A stretch of DNA of 5,844 bases from Promethearchaeota archaeon CR_4 (GTDB taxonomy: Archaea; Asgardarchaeota; Lokiarchaeia; Sigyniarchaeales; CR-4): positions 60,718 through 66,561 of the forward strand of contig MBAA01000115.1 in NCBI GenBank assembly GCA_001940655.1. Reading direction: 5' to 3'. Below the pieces are notes generated by a model. It saw nothing but the letters and a program-made list of their open reading frames with translations. It ran no database searches and had not been told where the DNA came from. The position numbers and the translations under genes are program-made. Within the stretch, counting starts at the first letter, position 1, and the number at the start of each line of letters is the position of its first letter. This document shows positions 1-4,971 of the stretch, one piece after another.

Positions 1-99
1 TTTCAACTGATAATCGTTTAATTCTGCAATTAACTTGTACTGGTGTAATTCTTTTATCAGGGCTACCTTCTCTTGGAGGTTGACGACTTGGATCTTCAC
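1..99 (-). CDS. Probable cupin-domain protein, N-terminal 33 codons (partial)
   Basis: The minus strand reads open from a GTG at 97-99 to the window edge and gives 33 residues. They include NLQEKVALIKEL followed by KLIAELNDYQLK. From memory, this resembles the N-terminus of small single-domain cupins of the mannose-6-phosphate-isomerase-like type, which start with an 'xxNLxEKxxLF' helix and then an 'IxxELNDxxxK' strand. The metal-binding histidine motifs of a cupin would lie beyond the window, so they cannot be checked. The GTG start is supported by a full AAGGAG Shine-Dalgarno at 108-113 with an 8-base spacer. An in-frame TGA at 124-126 leaves no other usual start codon. The start overlaps the stop of a short upstream frame (GTGA), which hints at translational coupling. 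If the family call is right, the product is a small cytosolic beta-barrel protein of unknown substrate. Confidence 0.65.
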   Translation of the reverse strand, partial: MKIQVVNLQEKVALIKELHQYKLIAELNDYQLK

Positions 100-182
100 G
101 AATTTATCTCCTTCTTCGTTGATTCATAAAGAGGGTTCATACGTTGGCGAATATTTGGTGGTACCAATTCTACAGGTTTCAA
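96..182 (-). CDS. Doubtful short reading frame (28 codons) coupled to the cupin-like gene
   Basis: In this minus-strand frame a stop lies at 198-200, and the frame then stays open to a TGA at 96-98. From a TTG at 180-182 it gives 28 residues (LKPVELVPPNIRQRMNPLYE and then STKKEINS). From the ATG at 138-140 it gives 14. Its TGA overlaps the GTG of the next gene by the usual four-base GTGA arrangement, the main reason for recording it. The composition looks protein-like. No Shine-Dalgarno precedes the TTG, and I recognise no family. It could be a short coupling peptide, the 3' remnant of a decayed upstream gene, or chance. I cannot tell these apart from this sequence. Confidence 0.22.
   Translation of the reverse strand: MKPVELVPPNIRQRMNPLYESTKKEINS
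108..113 (-). promoter_or_regulatory. Shine-Dalgarno site of the cupin-like gene
   Basis: AAGGAG on the minus strand, 8 bases before the GTG at 97-99. It is the best match to the anti-Shine-Dalgarno consensus near any start in the window, and it decides the unusual GTG start. Confidence 0.7.
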
Positions 183-266
183 TTCTTCACTAAAAATCTA
201 TTGCGAATGAAATAAAAAGTAGAACGCCGTTGAATTTTTAAGGAAATGAAAAGGTGGTTGTTGTTT

Positions 267-295
267 GAAATAAAAGACGAGATGTTCTTTATTTC
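267..295 (-). terminator. AT-rich inverted repeat with T-rich tract at the 3' end of the small zinc protein gene
   Basis: GAAATAAA (267-274) and TTTATTTC (288-295) are perfect inverted copies, 13 bases apart, and overlap the stop codon at 289-291. On the minus strand the right arm comes first, and a T-rich stretch (CTTTTATTTC, 267-276) coincides with the end of the structure. Archaeal termination mainly needs T-rich tracts, so this is a plausible weak terminator. The stem is short and made almost entirely of A-T pairs. Confidence 0.35.
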
Positions 296-579
296 TTCTT
301 GGCGGCTTTCTTGGGTGCCTTCTTCAAGATATATTTGGAAAGATCAACGGTCTTCAACTCTGCATCGGAGATCTTGCCGTCATCATATTCGTCCCATAGT
401 TTGTCGAGGTCATACTGAGTTGCGCAATTATCGCACACGTTGATTAAATCATCACCCTCATCAGCTTCCACGATCTTTTTACACACGCGGCACGTGAATT
501 TCTCCTCTTCAGGGGTGTCGTCTTCAATATCATCTACTTCTTCTTCTTCTTCATCCACAGGTTTCTTTGCAGGTGCCAT
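289..579 (-). CDS. Small acidic zinc-binding-type protein with lysine-rich tail
   Basis: The product has 96 residues in three parts. Residues 8-26 are strongly acidic, including a run of five glutamates. Residues 28-53 carry two CxxC pairs (C30, C33 and C49, C52), a likely four-cysteine zinc site. Residues 56-83 look helical and acidic, and the last 12 are mostly lysine and alanine (KKAPKKAAKKK). I recognise no named family, and the role is unknown. The acidic head and basic tail suggest contact with nucleic acid, ribosome or another charged partner, but that is inference. I place the start at the ATG at 577-579, not the in-frame GTG at 586-588, because AGGTGA at 585-590 is a Shine-Dalgarno five bases before the ATG and the GTG lies inside it. 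The gene is transcribed divergently from the vWA operon. Confidence 0.82.
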   Translation of the reverse strand: MAPAKKPVDEEEEEVDDIEDDTPEEEKFTCRVCKKIVEADEGDDLINVCDNCATQYDLDKLWDEYDDGKISDAELKTVDLSKYILKKAPKKAAKKK

Positions 580-584
580 ATGTC

Positions 585-590
585 TCACCT
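585..590 (-). promoter_or_regulatory. Shine-Dalgarno site that fixes the start of the small zinc protein
   Basis: AGGTGA on the minus strand, five bases before the ATG at 577-579. An in-frame GTG at 586-588 overlaps it and is therefore unlikely to be the start. Confidence 0.6.
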
Positions 591-619
591 AGAGTGTTAC
601 TAGTCATAACACGCATAAT

Positions 620-630
620 CATTTAAAGCT
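620..630 (-). promoter_or_regulatory. Candidate TATA box of the small zinc protein gene
   Basis: The minus strand reads AGCTTTAAATG here, a TTTAAA core with flanks like an archaeal BRE/TATA element. It sits about 45 bases before the ATG. A start of transcription about 25 bases downstream would leave a leader of roughly 20 bases, enough to hold the AGGTGA ribosome-binding site. Confidence 0.5.
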
Positions 631-635
631 CGATA

Positions 636-653
636 AGGTCGGCAGGCCGATCT
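636..653. repeat. Imperfect inverted repeat between divergent genes, possible operator
   Basis: AGGTCGG (636-642) and CCGATCT (647-653) are inverted copies with one mismatch around a CAGG spacer. The element is the only G+C-rich patch in this intergenic stretch and lies between the candidate promoters of the two divergent genes. A second small dyad, GCTA-A-TAGC, lies at 656-664. Size and position fit an operator for a dimeric regulator, but no regulator can be assigned. Confidence 0.35.
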
Positions 654-680
654 AAGCTAATAGCAAGGAATTGGTAAAAA

Positions 681-709
681 CTTTAAGGAAAGAAAGATCC
701 GATTTAATT
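681..709 (+). promoter_or_regulatory. Candidate promoter region of the vWA/FHA/kinase operon
   Basis: Two A-box-like stretches precede the ATG at 739: CTTTAAGG at 681-688 and TTTAATTT at 703-710. The first would give a leader of about 25-30 bases, the second almost none. A G-rich stretch AAGGGG (728-733) just before the ATG favours a transcript with a leader, and so the upstream box. Which box is used is not decided by the sequence. Confidence 0.35.
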
Positions 710-738
710 TCGATGTATGTGAGAAAAAAGGGGATTGA

Positions 739-1962
739 ATGAAATCGGAAATAATTTTATCTCAAACGATAATTCCTGCGATTTCAAAAGCGCAAGTGAA
801 TCTTTTAGTTAAATTGCACCCGGAGAGATTTAAACAACAAGCAAAAAATCCTGTCGATTTACGGTTTGTGCTGGATCGGAGCGGATCTATGGACGATCGA
901 TGCGCAGATGGTAATACGAAACTCGAGGTCCTAAAAAAATCTCTCGAAGAATTAATTGATATCTTAAAACCAAATCAGGATTCAATCTATATTGCTGCTT
1001 TTGATGACAACGTCCTCGAAGTCGTGCCAAAGCAAATTGTCAAAAATCGGAATGAACTGAAGCAAAAAGTCAATGCACTCGTGAGCGGCGGATCGACAAA
1101 GATGTCCGATGCCCTCGATTTAGGGATAATGGCAAAAAAAATGGATGTACATAATGTCTTGACGAAAATTATTATCTTTACCGATGGTCAGGTCAATGTA
1201 GGTAATGTAGCTGCAGAAGAACGCCGGTGTCATCAACTAGCAGATGAAGGGCGAAAGCGGGGTATCTCATTTAGCGTGTTCGCAACCGGTATTGATTATA
1301 ATGAAATGTTCCTGCGGAAGATAGCTGAGTTCGGCGGCGGTGGGAGTTACTTTATGCACGTTGGGCAGGTGGGACAAGTAAGAGCCCAATTGCAGGACGA
1401 GATTGATCTACTCCGATCCATTGAAGACCAGAATATTGAGGTTGAATTTATCGCAGAAGATGGCGTCATCCTCTCAGACGTGTTAAAAACAATTCCCCAA
1501 CAGCTGGACTTGAAGGTAGACCAAAAAAAAGCAGTGAAGGATTCGTTTCCCGGCCTTGACATTCGTGGGCAATCTTATCTCATGAAATTGGAGGTTCCCC
1601 CGGCCCCCGAGGGAGATTTCCAATTAGGGGTTATCAAACTCGCGTGGATAGACACCGCGGGTCGTAAGCTGACGGATGACTTACGCGTTGTTGTACAAAG
1701 AACTGGCGACGAGGCACAAGTCTCCAAATTGAACCCGACCGTGCTCAAGACCGTTTATAATTCTGCAGCAGTCCGGGCTACCACAATGAATAACATCGAC
1801 CTCGCAACGAAGCTGTTCAAGACCGCTGGAAATGACAAGATGGTCACGCAACTCGAGACCCTTGGCACAGCGACGAAGACCGGCAACGAAGAAGCAGGGC
1901 GGACGCTACGCACGATCGTGACTACGAGTGCGCATAAAGATGATGATTCTGAAACCGATTAA
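739..1962 (+). CDS. Von Willebrand factor A (vWA) domain protein
   Basis: The product has 407 residues, with no signal peptide or membrane segment, so it is probably cytosolic. The vWA domain spans about residues 39-225 and has a complete MIDAS metal site: D46-x-S48-x-S50 in the DRSGSM motif, T120 in the loop after SGG, and D149 in IIIFTDG. Such domains bind partner proteins through a Mg2+ ion. Residues 226-325 look like a beta-rich domain ending in LRVVVQRT. Residues 326-395 look helical, and the tail is acidic (DDDSETD). From memory this layout and length match soluble bacterial vWA proteins of the 'D(R/H)SGSM' type. It heads an operon: the next gene starts 29 bases on, followed by a kinase. 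A role as scaffold or kinase substrate is inferred from that context. The start has AAGGGG five bases upstream. Confidence 0.93.
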   Translation: MKSEIILSQTIIPAISKAQVNLLVKLHPERFKQQAKNPVDLRFVLDRSGSMDDRCADGNTKLEVLKKSLEELIDILKPNQDSIYIAAFDDNVLEVVPKQIVKNRNELKQKVNALVSGGSTKMSDALDLGIMAKKMDVHNVLTKIIIFTDGQVNVGNVAAEERRCHQLADEGRKRGISFSVFATGIDYNEMFLRKIAEFGGGGSYFMHVGQVGQVRAQLQDEIDLLRSIEDQNIEVEFIAEDGVILSDVLKTIPQQLDLKVDQKKAVKDSFPGLDIRGQSYLMKLEVPPAPEGDFQLGVIKLAWIDTAGRKLTDDLRVVVQRTGDEAQVSKLNPTVLKTVYNSAAVRATTMNNIDLATKLFKTAGNDKMVTQLETLGTATKTGNEEAGRTLRTIVTTSAHKDDDSETD

Positions 1963-1991
1963 AAATTCTAAAGTTAAAAGAGGCGGGTTGT

Positions 1992-2540
1992 ATGGTTGTA
2001 AAATGTCCGAAATGTGGCAAAGATAATGATGATTCCGCGGTCCTTTGCGTGGATTGTGGTGAAATTCTTGCCGTAGACGCAAGTAGTGCCCAAATTGCGC
2101 CCAAGACAGGGTCGACAACCCCTAAAGTCGGTAAAACAACCGAGGATAATGAAAACATTCCTTTCTCCTCTCGTCTCGTAAAAGAAGGGACACTTACAGA
2201 CGAGGAAATAGAACTTGGCAATGATGACTTTGAGTTGACCTTGGGCTGGTACGATCTCGACCAGAACATAATTCCTGATATCGACCTAACCAAATGGTTA
2301 ATTCCCATTGAGGCAAAAGATGGAACGAAAGGGTTCACTGTCTCGCGAAAGCAAGCAAAGTTGGAAAAGAAATTAGGAGTGCTTTCGATTACGCAACTTG
2401 GTAGTGAAAAAATTCTTATCCGGCCAAAAGGGACGACCGATTGGATTCCATTGAATCTAAATGAATGTCGAGCTCTTAAACTCGGGGACCGGATCTTCTT
2501 TGGCACGAAAGGGTCCAATGTCGTCTTTGAGGTTTTCTAA
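1992..2540 (+). CDS. Zinc-ribbon protein with C-terminal degenerate FHA-like domain
   Basis: The product has 182 residues. A short zinc ribbon occupies residues 5-23 (C5-x2-C8, C19-x2-C22). A polar linker of about 35 residues with many Ser and Thr follows; it is a possible phosphorylation region. Residues 80-182 fit a forkhead-associated (FHA) fold: the stretch PDIDLTKW, the VSRKQAKL strand (canonical SRxHA) and LKLGDRIFFG near the end. FHA domains normally bind phosphothreonine. Here the canonical Gly-Arg appears as G85-W86, and the usual His of SRxH is Gln (Q121). No 'SNGT' loop is seen. Phosphopeptide binding may therefore be altered or lost. The gene lies between the vWA and kinase genes, with only two bases before the kinase start, so an adaptor role is the natural inference. 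GAGGCGGG at 1980-1987, four bases before the ATG, supports the start. Confidence 0.85.
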   Translation: MVVKCPKCGKDNDDSAVLCVDCGEILAVDASSAQIAPKTGSTTPKVGKTTEDNENIPFSSRLVKEGTLTDEEIELGNDDFELTLGWYDLDQNIIPDIDLTKWLIPIEAKDGTKGFTVSRKQAKLEKKLGVLSITQLGSEKILIRPKGTTDWIPLNLNECRALKLGDRIFFGTKGSNVVFEVF

Positions 2541-2542
2541 CG

Positions 2543-3394
2543 ATGAGCAAATCTCCCGCGTCCGTTTCTAATGCACCGCCAAAGCGTGTGGGGTCCTATG
2601 AATTTGAAGATATGCTCGGGCAGGGCGGTATGGGCAAGGTCTGGAAAGGACGACATATCTTGCTTGACGAACCAATTGTCATCAAGGAACTAATTCTAAA
2701 TGAGAAGGAGAGCGTCGAGCAATTCAAGTACGAAGCAAAGGTGCTTTATCGGAACATCCGGCACCCGTCTTTTCCAACCGTAAAAGATTATTTCGAATAT
2801 GGCGGGCATTATTTCCTCGTGATGGATTTAATCCCAGGCATTCCGATGCAAAAACTCATCGAAAATCACGGTTCTCTCGATTTTGACACGGTTTGCTGGA
2901 TTGTTGACCGAATTCTGGCAGGACTTTCGTATATTCACCGGTACGGCGTAGTTCATCGAGATATTAAACCAGGCAACATCCTCCTGGACCTGACAGACCA
3001 TCGAGCCGTCCTCGTGGACTTCGGAATCGCTAAGTCGCCCCGAATCGCCCCGAAAACCCAGGTTGCCAGTAAAAAATTTTTCACCCCGCACATGGCATCT
3101 CCAGAACAATATGCGGGCGCGCCTACTTCGCCTCTGTCAGATATATATTCCGTGGGGGCTACGATGTATTTTGCTTTAACAGGGCAGCTTCCCCCGGAAG
3201 CAGTGGCTAGTCTCAAAGACACAGATATCCCTCCTCCTCAGTCAATTAATCCGGGGATCCATGACCAGCTCGCCCAAGTTATACTTAAGGCGATGAAAGT
3301 TAATCCCAAAGATCGTTTCCAATCCGCCGAAGAAATGAAACGCGTGACAAATAAGGTTAGAGACCTGCTTCACCAGTGTCAAACTTTGCCATAG
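2543..3394 (+). CDS. Hanks-type serine/threonine protein kinase
   Basis: This 283-residue protein is one complete, apparently active kinase domain (about residues 17-275). It has a glycine loop GQGGMG (26-31), the ATP-anchoring lysine K48 in VIKEL, its partner E64 in helix C, and the catalytic loop HRDIKPGN with D140, K142 and N145. The metal-binding DFG is at 159-161, and the activation segment ends in SPE (186-188) in place of APE. SDIYSVG (D200) and the R258 of the last lobe are also present. The activation segment contains T181, at the position often autophosphorylated. Unlike many bacterial PknB relatives it has no transmembrane or extracellular part, so it should act in the cytosol. It follows the FHA-like gene by two bases and is surely co-transcribed with it. 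No PP2C-type phosphatase gene is seen in the window to reverse its action. Confidence 0.97.
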   Translation: MSKSPASVSNAPPKRVGSYEFEDMLGQGGMGKVWKGRHILLDEPIVIKELILNEKESVEQFKYEAKVLYRNIRHPSFPTVKDYFEYGGHYFLVMDLIPGIPMQKLIENHGSLDFDTVCWIVDRILAGLSYIHRYGVVHRDIKPGNILLDLTDHRAVLVDFGIAKSPRIAPKTQVASKKFFTPHMASPEQYAGAPTSPLSDIYSVGATMYFALTGQLPPEAVASLKDTDIPPPQSINPGIHDQLAQVILKAMKVNPKDRFQSAEEMKRVTNKVRDLLHQCQTLP

Positions 3395-3416
3395 ATTGTA
3401 GATATTTGTCAGATTG

Positions 3417-3444
3417 CTCTCAACTCCACAAATTGGAGAAAGAG
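3417..3444. terminator. Imperfect hairpin between convergent reading frames
   Basis: CTCCA (3424-3428) and TGGAG (3434-3438) form a perfect stem with a five-base loop. CTCT (3417-3420) and AGAG (3441-3444) extend it past a small internal loop. It lies 22 bases after the kinase stop and ends just before the stop codon of the possible minus-strand gene at 3446-3586. It could serve as a shared end structure. No strong T-run follows on the plus strand, so termination is not certain. Confidence 0.35.
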
Positions 3445-3445
3445 A

Positions 3446-3586
3446 TTACACGGGCATTGCCGCCTCTGCCTCAAGGGCCTCGACTTTTTTCTCGGCCTCA
3501 GCATATTCCTGCCGGAGTTCCTCAAGGTTCTCCAGCTGGATCTTCACGTTTTCCAAGATGCAAAGGGCATCCTCGGGGGTGTGCAC
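3446..3586 (-). CDS. Possible small coiled-coil protein, 46 codons
   Basis: Read on the minus strand from a GTG at 3584-3586 to a TAA at 3446-3448, this frame gives 46 residues rich in Glu, Leu, Ala and Lys. The pattern suggests a coiled coil (ENVKIQLENLEELRQEYAEA, then EKKVEALEAEAA). Codon third positions are mostly G or C, as in real genes nearby. The overlapping plus-strand frames give proline- and cysteine-rich products with no recognisable pattern. The frame stays open upstream to a stop at 3620-3622 but has no ATG there, so the start is uncertain; CTG at 3590-3592 is another choice. There is no clear Shine-Dalgarno. It could be a genuine small gene or the 3' remnant of a longer coiled-coil gene. 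I do not recognise a family. Confidence 0.42.
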   Translation of the reverse strand: MHTPEDALCILENVKIQLENLEELRQEYAEAEKKVEALEAEAAMPV

Positions 3587-3616
3587 CTTCAGGAGGTGCG
3601 ATAAAAGTATGGGGAA

Positions 3617-3627
3617 CCTTTATTTTT
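3617..3627 (+). promoter_or_regulatory. TATA box for a leaderless transcript of the gene at 3650
   Basis: CCTTTATTTTT is centred about 27 bases before the ATG at 3650, the spacing at which archaeal transcription begins at the start codon itself. No Shine-Dalgarno is present between the box and the ATG. Its reverse complement (AAAAATAAAGG) is also a possible A-box for the minus-strand frame at 3446-3586. Confidence 0.55.
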
Positions 3628-3649
3628 GCATTTCACATTTAACTTCAGC

Positions 3650-4243
3650 ATGGACGCAATTTCTCTCATTCCCAAAGTGAAACTCGTCGAGAAAGGGTTG
3701 ATCTCAAGGAAATTCCTTGAAATTGGTCTCTTGGAATTTTCCCAGGCAATCCAATACGTGCATTCGGTAAAATATGGTTACAATTCCAATTATGACGATC
3801 CCCTCATTTTATTCAAAGAAAACAAGGGGACGTGCACGTCTAAACATGCTACCATTGCTAGATTGGCCGAGGAACAGGATATTCCCCTCTTTAAAAATGT
3901 TGGAATTTACAAGATGACCGAAGAGATCGTCACGGGAACCCAGGAAATCCTGACCGCGCATGATATTCCCTATATCCCGATGATCCATTGTTTTTTGGTT
4001 TACCAACAACATCGATTTGACCTGACCGAGGGAAATGCCAATGGAAAAAAGCGCCCCATCAATAATTTCATCCAGATCAAACAAGTGTCCCCGGAATTCA
4101 GTCAAAAAGAGGAATATTTATGGTTTAAAGACGTGTTACGGGGCGTAATCTTGAAATCAGACGAAATGAAAGGCACTAAAGAAATTGAGATATTAAAAGC
4201 CCGCCAAAAAGGAATTCTTCTTTTAAAAAGCAAAATCGCCTAA
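3650..4243 (+). CDS. Uncharacterised protein with candidate Cys-His-Asp triad (transglutaminase/papain-like fold?)
   Basis: The product has 197 residues, with no signal peptide or membrane segment. I do not recognise a named gene. The central part has KGTCTSKH with C62 at the start of a helix (HATIARLAEEQ), then IHCFLVY with H113 and RFDLTEGN with D124. A cysteine at a helix start followed by His and Asp on successive strands is the layout of transglutaminase- and papain-fold cysteine enzymes. From memory, uncharacterised bacterial proteins share the GTCSxKH...HCxL...DLT pattern. Function and substrate are unknown. I chose the ATG at 3650 over the in-frame TTG at 3626 because the TTG lies within or beside the TATA box, while the ATG sits where a leaderless transcript would begin. 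The gene is followed by a nested inverted-repeat region. Confidence 0.88.
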   Translation: MDAISLIPKVKLVEKGLISRKFLEIGLLEFSQAIQYVHSVKYGYNSNYDDPLILFKENKGTCTSKHATIARLAEEQDIPLFKNVGIYKMTEEIVTGTQEILTAHDIPYIPMIHCFLVYQQHRFDLTEGNANGKKRPINNFIQIKQVSPEFSQKEEYLWFKDVLRGVILKSDEMKGTKEIEILKARQKGILLLKSKIA

Positions 4244-4313
4244 TCAGATTTCCCGTGAAGATTGAAACTGCGGATAAATATCGGGTTTTCAATATTTCCC
4301 CTGATTCTTCACG
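4242..4313. repeat. Nested set of inverted repeats after the Cys-His-Asp gene
   Basis: Four inverted pairs nest around one centre. From outside in: CGTGAAGA (4254-4261) with TCTTCACG (4306-4313); AATCAG (4242-4247) with CTGATT (4301-4306), which crosses the first; ATTGAAAC (4261-4268) with GTTTTCAAT (4285-4293); and GATA (4273-4276) with TATC (4279-4282). The sequence ATTTCCC also occurs twice in direct orientation (4248-4254, 4294-4300). In RNA the CGTGAAGA, ATTGAAAC and GATA pairs could stack into one long hairpin; the AATCAG pair would be an alternative. It lies between the stop at 4243 and the next promoter at about 4355, so it may be a terminator, an mRNA 3' structure or a protein-binding site. 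Confidence 0.5.
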
Positions 4314-4352
4314 CTTCTTTGCTATAATTTTCGCAAAATGCCACCCTCGTTC

Positions 4353-4365
4353 TTTTTTATATATT
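4353..4365 (+). promoter_or_regulatory. TATA box of the Roadblock/GTPase unit (leaderless)
   Basis: TTTTTATATATT is the strongest TATA element in the window, centred about 25 bases before the ATG at 4385. No Shine-Dalgarno lies between, so the mRNA is probably leaderless. It marks the Roadblock-GTPase pair as a transcription unit separate from the gene upstream. Confidence 0.65.
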
Positions 4366-4384
4366 CCGAATTCAAGATAGCGGT

Positions 4385-4954
4385 ATGACAAGTACAGCTT
4401 CAATCCCGGCGCCTCCCATCGAGGGAGGTATTCTAGGTACAAATGATGTGGCAACAGTATTGGGGGAGATCCGGACCAATTATGGCAAATTGGTGAGGGC
4501 GGGGCGGATCCACGGGTTGATGATCTGCGATGCGGACGCTCGCGTGCTCGCCACCGACCCCTTGTTTGACCAAAAAATCTCCACGTGGGATCTCGCGGCC
4601 CTTGCAGCAGCGGCCTATGGTGTGGCAAAGCAGGCGCGCCTGTTCTTCGATGCCCTCGGCGCGAAGGAGCTGGAGCGCGGGTCCCTTGTCTTCGACGGCC
4701 TACAACTCTTCATCGCGCAAGCAGGATCGATCTCCGGTGAAAAAGCAAAATCCAAAGAGATCCTCCTCGTCACGCTCGCCGATAAGGACGCGAATTTCGG
4801 GCTCATTATCTTGCAAATGCGAAAGTACGCCCCCCGCGTGCAAAAAGCAATCTGTAACGCTGCAATGCGCCAGAACCTCGACATCCCCGAGCGAGAACTG
4901 CACACCATGATCGAAACGGCCAAGTCCGGGGGTTTGTTCAAAAAAACAATGTAG
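4385..4954 (+). CDS. Roadblock/LC7-domain protein (MglB-like)
   Basis: The product has 189 residues. After a flexible N-terminus, a Roadblock/LC7 domain spans about residues 35-155: a first strand IHGLMICDADARVLATD, an alanine-rich helix (DLAALAAAAYGVAKQ, 69-83), strands around SLVFDGLQLFIAQ (100-112) and EILLVTLADKDANFG (125-139), then helix ILQMRKYAPRVQKAI. Such domains form dimers that bind and regulate small GTPases; bacterial MglB is the GTPase-activating partner of MglA. The next gene, 17 bases downstream, encodes an MglA-like GTPase, so a regulatory pair is strongly suggested. The last 35 or so residues (156-189) extend beyond the core domain and end in a basic KSGGLFKKTM; their role is unknown. 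The codons are rich in G and C at third positions compared with the AT-richer vWA gene. The start is set by the leaderless promoter. Confidence 0.9.
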   Translation: MTSTASIPAPPIEGGILGTNDVATVLGEIRTNYGKLVRAGRIHGLMICDADARVLATDPLFDQKISTWDLAALAAAAYGVAKQARLFFDALGAKELERGSLVFDGLQLFIAQAGSISGEKAKSKEILLVTLADKDANFGLIILQMRKYAPRVQKAICNAAMRQNLDIPERELHTMIETAKSGGLFKKTM

Positions 4955-4971
4955 GGGGGAAAACCACGAGC

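Noticed and set aside
246..443. Plus-strand 65-codon frame
   Set aside because: It is antisense to the small zinc protein gene, has a Trp/Arg/His-rich product and lacks a ribosome-binding site.
1922..2518. Long minus-strand frame (198 codons) opposite the zinc-ribbon/FHA-like gene
   Set aside because: It lies wholly antisense to a gene with clear domains and has a Ser/Phe-rich composition without motifs, typical of an antisense shadow.
3376..3680. Two overlapping 88-codon plus-strand frames after the kinase gene
   Set aside because: Products are rich in Pro, Ser, Cys and Arg with no recognisable pattern; the minus strand here gives a more natural coiled-coil sequence, and the frames run into the leaderless promoter and start of the gene at 3650.
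4242..4313. CRISPR array or transposon ends as an explanation of the repeats
   Set aside because: The repeats are single inverted pairs, not regularly spaced direct repeats, and there is no transposase gene or target-site duplication nearby.
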